From Doris montereyensis (Eukaryota; Mollusca; Gastropoda; Nudibranchia; Dorididae), in assembly GCA_037039925.1 (NCBI GenBank), contig JAXRKP010000803.1, positions 142,501 through 206,500 on the forward strand: a stretch of 64,000 bases of DNA, read 5' to 3'. This document shows, one piece after another, positions 57,640-64,000 of this stretch (its first letter is position 1; every line of letters starts with the position of its first letter). Both the position numbers and the translations under genes were made by a program. Below the pieces are notes generated by a model. That model saw only the letters and a program-made list of their open reading frames with translations, searched no databases and had not been told where the DNA came from.

Positions 57640-59465
57640 GATAACACAAGTATAATTCCTTGTTTAAAGGATCAATAAAGATGATGGAAATTTTCTTCAT
57701 CAATGATTTAAATGTTAATGAGGATGAGGTTAAATTACATTGCGTTTTCTATCCAGTCAGATATCTCATCGTTAAATTATATAAAGATACACAACCGGCT
57801 AAACAAAGAACATCATTTTTAAAACATGGAATCATCTTTCGTCATATCGAAATTAATCTTTTGAATATTCTTTAGAATTTTATAATCTAAAGCCCATCTT
57901 AATAAACTTGATTTCACACGTTGTAAGGAACATCTTAAATGCATTTTCTTATTTTGTTTCATTATTTGTCTGCCATTTCTTTTCAATAGAAAGATTATTA
58001 AGAGTTACATTCAATAATTTGTTTAATTATTTCAGAATAAAATCTTGATCCATTTTGTGCAATTAAGTAAAAGGTGTTTTATTTATTGCCGTTAAGTATT
58101 TAAAATATTGTTCAATACAACCTTCACCTATAAGTAATCTAATGTGTTTATTTACTAATCTCTCATATCTCTATTCGGTCCCATTTTCTTCACATACAAG
58201 TTTTTTCAGACAACTATTAAATAGATCCAAGAGCATATGGAACTCGTTTTCCAGTTTCATCCGCAAATGTTTCAATATCATATTTGCGTCCTAAGATCTA
58301 TTTCTTTCTTCTATGTCTGTTTTACATCTATACAATTGTACTTTTTTTACATCTTCATTTAACTGTTTTCATTCTTGCTTATAATTCATTTCAATTTCTT
58401 TAATTGCTTCATTTTTATTATTTTCATCAATTAAACAATAATATTCAATAGAATATTTATTTGGATTATGAAGGTAATACACGAAGATGTAAACTGTATC
58501 GACTTTTTAGAATAAGTATGTCTATCGATTGATTAACATATTCTACAACGTCTTTAAGAAATAAAAAACTTAACAATCGACATTATAAATGGAATAATTT
58601 TCGTATCATTATCCTCGAATTCCTTATAAACAAATTCTTTATACTTTTCTGTATGTTTTTTTCGGTTAACCGTTCATAACATTTAATAAAACAACTATTC
58701 TCTGATGGGATATAACAGTATTTTCCTTCATATTCCTTGATAGAGTGGAAATGATGTTCCGTGCCCTTCTTGGACTTTTTAACTGTTCTAAACTTTTCTG
58801 AACCATGTTTAATATTTCCGGTAAAATACATTTCATTCATATCTGAATTTGTTTCTAACGATTCAATATACTATGCTAGTTGTTTAATACTAAAGAAACT
58901 ACATTTGCCTCTTTATCTTTATATTCTTCAAACTCATCACTGTTATTTGTTTATATTTTTCCATTAAGAGAAACAAAATTTCCTTCATTAATCAATTGTT
59001 CCATTTAAATAACAACTTCAGTAAAAACTTTATTATTAATAGAATTTGATAAGTCTTGATTATTTAGATTTTTTAAACTAGTTTATATAAACATTTATTT
59101 TATCTTGATATTCTTCTTTGTGTTCATCGTGGTTTGTATTGCTACTTTTTCTTTGAATCTATTAATTTCTTGTTGATATGTTTTCTTTAAGAAATTATAT
59201 TTTCTGAAGCCCTATAACTTGTTTGCTTCATAATTAATGTTTATCTCTTTGATTAGGTCGTATAATTTTTAAACGTTAATTACTTTATTATAAAGATGTA
59301 TTTATTCTCAAACTTTCAGACTTCTGCATTCTCTATCTTATCATCATAATATTTGATCTTCTCTAATATTTTATTCTTCTTAGGTATATAATGATTATTA
59401 CGTTTATTTGTCTCTTCTTGTTCATATTTTATTCGTTCCTTCTTTCGATTTGCCTTCTGTTAAAT
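57640..59465 (-). pseudogene. Polinton-like DNA polymerase B, N-terminal and 3'-5' exonuclease region, degraded
   Basis: On the minus strand an open stretch at 58583-58840 contains GTEHHFHSIKEYEGKYCYIP, a segment I associate with the N-terminal domain of Polinton-type polymerases. Downstream the YDIETFADETGKRVPYALGS segment at about 58225-58285 carries DIET (codons at 58268-58279), the Exo I motif of family-B polymerases. Numerous stops and shifts follow. From the Exo I motif to the left edge here plus the piece 51430-51715 gives roughly 300 codons, about the spacing expected between Exo I and motif A, so the gene seems to have been split by the CR1/Rex1-like DNA between 51727 and 57640. The N-terminus is cut by RTE copy C. 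Confidence 0.65.
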
Positions 59466-62328
59466 ATTGCATTTTTGATTCTCTAGCTTATTTCATCTCT
59501 TAGTTTTCCATCTGAGTTAATCATTACTCCTATGTTATTGTAGCTCTGAATTTGTTCTTAATTTTCCTGCCCAATTTAAGACCTTTGTGTTTATAGCTTC
59601 TCCATCATTGTTTTGTTTTCTTTGCATTTACTCTCATTCCTCTTTTTTATTTAGTTCATTGTTCATAATGTTGATGTTCGACTGAAGGTCACTTTCTGAT
59701 TTTACAAAGAGAACTAAATCATCGGCAAATGAAAGCATTGACACGTTTGCTGGTTTGAGCTTCCACATGCCTACATTCATTTTCTTCATTTTTAAAGAAT
59801 GGCCTTGCGACTGAATCCATAAATGTGATAAACAAAAGGGACTTACGTTACAACCCTGTCTTACTCCTATATCTACATCAAATTCTGCAGATATGTTTCC
59901 AGTTAATCTCACTGCACATGTTGTTTATGGCTTCTTTTAAATATTGTTCTACATTGTGTTCTTTGAAAGAATACCATAGTTCATCCCTCCTCACAGTGTA
60001 AAATGGTTTTTCTAAGTCAATAAAACACAGGTGCAAGTCGATGTTTCTCTCAAGGAATTTTTCTATTATTTGTCTAATTGTAAATATGTGGTCTTGTACA
60101 CGTTTTCCTTGTCTAAATCTACTCTGACGTTCTTCCATCTGATCATCTACTCTTTTCCTTAGTCTAATTTCCAGTATCCTGGCATACATTGGTCCTGGTA
60201 CGCAAAGTACCTCTATAGTTTGAGCATTCCATAGTTGATCCTTTCGTATGTATTGATACTACAGTTCCTTTTCCCAGTCGTTTTGGCACCTGTTTTGACT
60301 TCCATGCTTATTGGCATATTGTATGTAGTAGTTTGTCTGCCTCTCTCCATTGATTTTAATCATTTTGGATAAACATGATATGCTCCTGTGTATTTCCCTA
60401 AGTTAACTTTTCTTATAGCTATTTGCATGTCTTCCATTGATATACTACATCTTCAGGTGCCTCCTCTGGATTGCTTGTTACTCTTACTAATTGATCTTTA
60501 CTTTTTTCATATGTTTTGAAGGGATTATGTAATTTATGAAAAATGCTTTCTCCATGTTTCCAAGATTTCGCTGTATTCTTACATTATTTTTCTTTTGACA
60601 TTCTTAATTTGTTGTATTGGGCATGCTTTGGTCTTTCTCGTGCTCTTCACTGCCCCTCCAGAACAGCTTTTGATTTCCTTGATAGCTTTCTTGAAGCTAA
60701 GAGAAATGTTGTAGCAAAAAGGCAACAATTTGAACCATTTGTTTCAATGGTCATATATAAGCTTTAGATTAACTTCAATATGAAAAATAAAATTCTTAAT
60801 CTTTTTTCTTTACCGTCACTTATGAGGTCAAGATTCCCTGTCCCAGATTGTCTAGTAATTGAAATTTTGAGCAAAAAAGCATCAATATCAACCATTTCGT
60901 TTAAATGGACACATCTTGAAACTCTTCCCATTGTTCCTGTTTTGCTTTCCTAACTTCCTCTTTTGGTGATAATTCTTTTATTGACGTAATCTGTAATATC
61001 CTCTGGTCTCTTTTTTTGCAAATATTTCTTTCCAGCATCCTTCTTTTCTTTGATCGTCTTGACATTCACATTCCACCATGCTGTTCGTTTCCTATCTCCT
61101 GTAATTTCCTATCACAGGCTCCTTCAGAGCAACTGAAGAGTGTTTCGTTATACATTTGCCACTTTTCTTCTATTGTGCTATCATTCAGATCCATCTGTCT
61201 TTCACTGATAAATCTTTTTCTCCTAGTTTGGTATACCTGTTTTACTACTGGTTTATTTAGGTCCTCTATTTTGAGTTTAGTAGCTTTCTTCTCTTTCCAT
61301 TTCTGTTTGTTTTTTTCAGTCAGTAATCTAATTTTAGCAATAACTAAGTAATGATCACTAAATATTTCTGCTCATCTGTTTACTCTTGCATCCATTGTAC
61401 TGTATAAAAGGTAGCTGCTAACTATTATGCAGTCTAACATTGACTTTTCACACCTGTCTTCAATTACTCTTGTATATTTGCGGATGTGTTTAGGAGGATA
61501 AAAGGTATTGGCTATTTTCATGTTAATTTTTAGCAAAACCTGTTAGTCTCATTCCACTTGGAGAAGTTCTTTCCTTTTTTACCAAATTGCTTTTCCTGAC
61601 GTTTTTATATTGTTACCTACTCTAGCGTTTAAATATCCCAAACCACCCGTTTCTGTTTGTGTTTAAGATTCTTTGCAGCTATTTGTCCGAAGATATATTC
61701 TTCTTTTTCAGTTGCGTCTTCTTTTGGTCCATAAGCTATTAATAATTTAATTTCTCGTCATTTTGGTTTACCTCTAATAGCCGTGGGCTTATAAATTTCC
61801 AACCTTTTATGCACTACAAAGCCTACTCATGCTCTAGCTCCTGAGACGATTAAAGTATGATTTGGTGCTACATGTTTTATTCCTTGTCATTTTGTTCTTT
61901 GTTTCTGTAATGGCCAAGATGTCTAATTCTAACTCTTTTGAATTTTATTTCCCTAACATTCCATGTTCCAAAAAAATCACAGTCCGTGTTCGTTTCAATG
62001 TTCGTCGTTGAAAGGTCAAGCCGGGTATATTGCCTTTATTTTTCTGAATCAGTTTGGTTTTGGATAAGCAGGGATTAGGCCACTGTAGCCTTGGTTGATG
62101 GTGGGGTTGTTATCTTGAGGCCTCCTACCAGGCCTTGTTCGATTTTTTGTCAGGGTTAACTCCCTTAGCCTTTGTTTAGTCAAGTATGGCCTGCAAGACA
62201 GCATGTTGTCTTCTGTCAAGGTTAAGTCCCTTAGCCTTTGGTCGGCCAAGACCCACCTGACAAGGCAGCAGGACACTCGTGGAGGGCGGGATCATCTACT
62301 CCCCGTACAGGTGCTTCCTGTCCACTAC
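59466..62328 (-). mobile_element. RTE copy C, 5' end intact, 3' end missing
   Basis: On the minus strand the 5' end with the two tandem units (62149 and 62215 in plus coordinates) is followed by decayed endonuclease (about 61980-61440) and RT. Open RT stretches lie at 59878-60189 (RVQDHIFTIRQIIEKFLERN) and 59634-59912 (MRLTGNISAEFDVDIGVRQG, then SFADDLVLFVKSE). Homology ends near 59473 at the point equivalent to about 10283 of copy A, so the last ~500 bp are absent. A non-homologous insert lies at about 60698-60900. Confidence 0.87.
60698..60900. other. ~200-bp insertion in RTE copy C
   Basis: Copy A runs directly from TTCTTGAAG to AAACTCTTCC (11490-11514). In copy C these two points are separated by about 200 bases of unrelated AT-rich sequence. 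No terminal repeats were recognised. Confidence 0.6.
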
Positions 62329-62983
62329 ATTTTACATTGTTTTAAGGGACTTTTGACTGCTTATCTTACTTGTTTCGTCTTAAAACCTATCGAGTTCATT
62401 CTTGAAAAAGTTATTCTTCGGCTCTTCAAAAAAGATAATTCGACAAAATATATATTTACTTTGAATATAGTGTTTTATACCTCAACTAATACATTTGTTA
62501 AGTTGTGGAATATCCTGCACGGGCGGAAGCGGAGCACAGGGATGTGTGAGATATTCCAAAACTCTATACTACTAGCATTCGTGGTCTTCCTTTCGTGTTT
62601 TTCTCCCGAAATTAGATTTTTCCGGACTTCAAAATTGAACAAATAAATTAAATTACTAAGCGTCCATATTTAAATTTCTGAAGTAACCATTTGTCCTATC
62701 AGGATAATAAGATTAATTTACTTCGTGTATCTTAATTGACTTCTCTCCTCTTTCGATTCCAAAACATACAAAGTCTACATTTAACTTGATATTCCTACAT
62801 TGCATTGCTGTAGTAGTCTACATAAGTATTTAGTCGTTATTTTTCCTTGCAAAGACAATTTTGAAAAAAATGGCGTCGTTCCACTACTTCTGATATGAAA
62901 ATGTGATGGAGTCCAAACTTTGAACAAGTCTCCTGATTGCTTAATCGAAGAGAAATAATTTTGTGTACGGCCTTGAAAAAGCT
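62329..62983. other. Unassigned DNA between RTE copy C and lectin gene 2, with one hairpin
   Basis: It contains the hairpin at 62502-62562 and an open frame at 62203-62646 that runs across the RTE end and is not a credible gene. From 62640 to 62983 I see nothing recognisable. Confidence 0.4.
62502..62562. repeat. Imperfect hairpin at the right border of the Polinton-like region
   Basis: GTTGTGGAATATC pairs with GATATTCCAAAAC around a loop containing GAAGCGGAGCACAGG. It resembles the hairpin at 45454-45505 in the same orientation (loop GAAGTGGAGCGCAGG; outer arms GTTG...CAAAAC). Confidence 0.45.
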
Positions 62984-63738
62984 TTAACTAATAACCGTGT
63001 ATATGCTCCAGTCCCTATTATCGTCTGTGCCACCTATTTGAAAAGAACGTAGCAGTTTGCATGTGCTATTGACACGATTGACCAGAATGTGCTGACACGG
63101 CCATCCAGAGTGTTGGACACACGACCTGGCACACTCAGTAATAGTTGGTGTTCCTTCCATGGTTTCTAGAATAGTCGCAGAACCAATGGCCTTTGGTTCT
63201 TTCTCAAGGTGCCAGGAGGTCGTCCCGAAAGCTTCAAACTCGCACAAAGTTAAAGCATAACCATTGCTTTTCACAACCCTGATAAATCGTCCACTGATGG
63301 CTTCCTGACAGCGAAAATAGGAAGTGTGAGCCTTTGGAAGAGGTTCCATCTGGCTCAGGCAAGTAGGAGAGGATGTCATCCTGGAAAACCTGCAAGTTCC
63401 AAGGGGTTTTCTGAAGAGATTTCCACGATAAAATTTGCTAACCGTTCCGGGCTACTTTGTCTATTAGTGATTTGAATTGCAGAAACTGCGTGCTGCTGAA
63501 CAAGATCGACCATCCACCATGTTGTAGGGGTATTCGTAGTATGGGTGCAACTGTTCTGCGTGTAACGAGGATTTCTATTCCCGTCGACTGCGCGCCCTGA
63601 GAAACCATCCCAATCTGTACTACTTTGACTTGTGGGTTTTTCAAGCGCTAGGTTAAAATGTGCACAGTTGCATGGAGCGTCATAGACAAACAAGGCACAG
63701 ACGATTACTGGTCCCAGTAGAGATGACACTTGGTACAT
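62984..63738 (-). CDS. Secreted F5/8-type (fucolectin-like) lectin with C-terminal apple-like module, lectin gene 2, frameshifted
   Basis: The start at ATG 63738 (MYQVSSLLGPVIVCALFVYD) gives a likely signal peptide and mirrors the start of lectin 1. The first frame (to 63376) has NLALEKPTSQSS, GRAVDGNRNPRY, CTHT, TTWWMVDLVQQHAVSAIQIT and a RLANFIVEIS strand. The second frame (63379-62984) continues with SGRFIRVV, LTLCEFEAF and the Cys-rich tail TITECARSCVQHSGWPCQHI. A one- or two-base shift near 63385-63395 separates them. The upstream extension of the first frame to 63870 is low-complexity hydrophobic sequence and lies beyond a splice acceptor, so I reject it as coding. A His and an Arg 27 residues apart are kept, as in lectin 1. 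No 3'-end minisatellite is present here. The role is probably secreted carbohydrate recognition in innate immunity (inference). Confidence 0.8.
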
Positions 63739-63756
63739 CTGAGAAGGTAAAAATCG
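63739..63756 (-). promoter_or_regulatory. Probable 3' splice site immediately before the lectin 2 start codon
   Basis: The minus strand reads GATTTTTACCTTCTCAG and then ATG. It is the same arrangement as in lectin 1. Confidence 0.55.
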
Positions 63757-64000
63757 TAAAATCGTATAAATCGTAAAACAAAATTTTAATGCAGTAACAA
63801 AAAAGTTAAAAAACAAAACACAAACAAAATTAAACAAAAAAACGAATGGGAAATGATTTAAGGTGATCACATGTGTGTTTGTGGGTATGTGTACGTGCCG
63901 ACGTGTGTGATTCCCTTAGTTGTTTCGTTATCTTTTTGAAGGGGGAAAAGGGGACCTGGTTTGGCGAATTTTGCATTTTCGGGTGGAGGATATTTAGCTA
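63757..64000. other. Probable intron or upstream DNA of lectin gene 2
   Basis: AT-rich with A runs on the plus strand (63777-63842), then a GT-rich segment. No exon was recognised before the window ends. Confidence 0.35.

Noticed and set aside
62203..62646. A 147-codon plus-strand frame
   Set aside because: It starts inside the 5' region of RTE copy C on the opposite strand and runs into a hairpin. There is no protein-like pattern.
63739..63870. N-terminal extension of lectin 2 upstream of 63738
   Set aside because: It consists of Phe-rich sequence from A/T runs and crosses a likely splice acceptor. The start at 63738 matches lectin 1.

Overview
The window looks like an intergenic, repeat-dominated stretch of an animal genome. 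My best guess is a lophotrochozoan, probably a bivalve mollusc. This rests on the mix of a CsRN1-like Ty3/gypsy element primed by tRNA-Trp, several RTE-type and CR1/Rex1-type non-LTR retrotransposons, a Maverick/Polinton-like relic, long minisatellites and secreted F5/8-type lectins. It is inference, not proof. No prokaryotic gene organisation, tRNA, rRNA or CRISPR array is seen. Nearly every coding stretch carries frameshifts or stops, so most calls are pseudogenes.

Layout. 1-4103: a Ty3/gypsy element (partial 5' LTR, PBS, broken gag, protease, RT, RNase H, integrase, PPT, 191-bp 3' LTR). 4104-7430: AT-rich DNA, then a 33-bp minisatellite (4483-5184) and a 31-bp minisatellite (5449-7428). 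7440-9766: unassigned. 9767-12998: RTE copy A (minus). 12999-14585: a TATG/TA microsatellite tract. 14586-17198: unassigned. 17199-18258: internally deleted RTE copy B (plus). 18793-19187: a 40-bp minisatellite that grows out of the end of lectin gene 1 (19155-19891, minus). 19900-22640: unassigned, with small duplications. 22640-45420: a giant minisatellite with a 31-bp period, old and divergent at both edges, homogeneous in the centre, interrupted at 24002-24829 by a non-LTR fragment.

45454-62562: a decayed Polinton-like or adintovirus-like element. On the plus strand lie a packaging ATPase, a structural-protein-like gene whose C-terminal codons have become a 36-bp tandem repeat, and two further degraded reading frames. 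On the minus strand lies a type-B DNA polymerase. Its N-terminal and exonuclease part (57640-59465) is separated from its polymerase motifs (50774-51715) by CR1/Rex1-like non-LTR DNA, which itself contains a nested RTE copy E. RTE copies D and C cap the two remaining ends. 62984-63738: lectin gene 2 (minus), a paralogue of lectin gene 1.

How it fits together. The two lectin genes are the only host-like genes. Both are minus strand and appear to have a coding region in one exon that begins at a splice acceptor. The 43 kb between them is satellite and mobile DNA. Two separate minisatellites are built from the last codons of an adjacent reading frame (lectin 1 and the Polinton structural gene). 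The giant array shows a two-part repeat about 10 kb long, present twice. These are the observations I would follow first.
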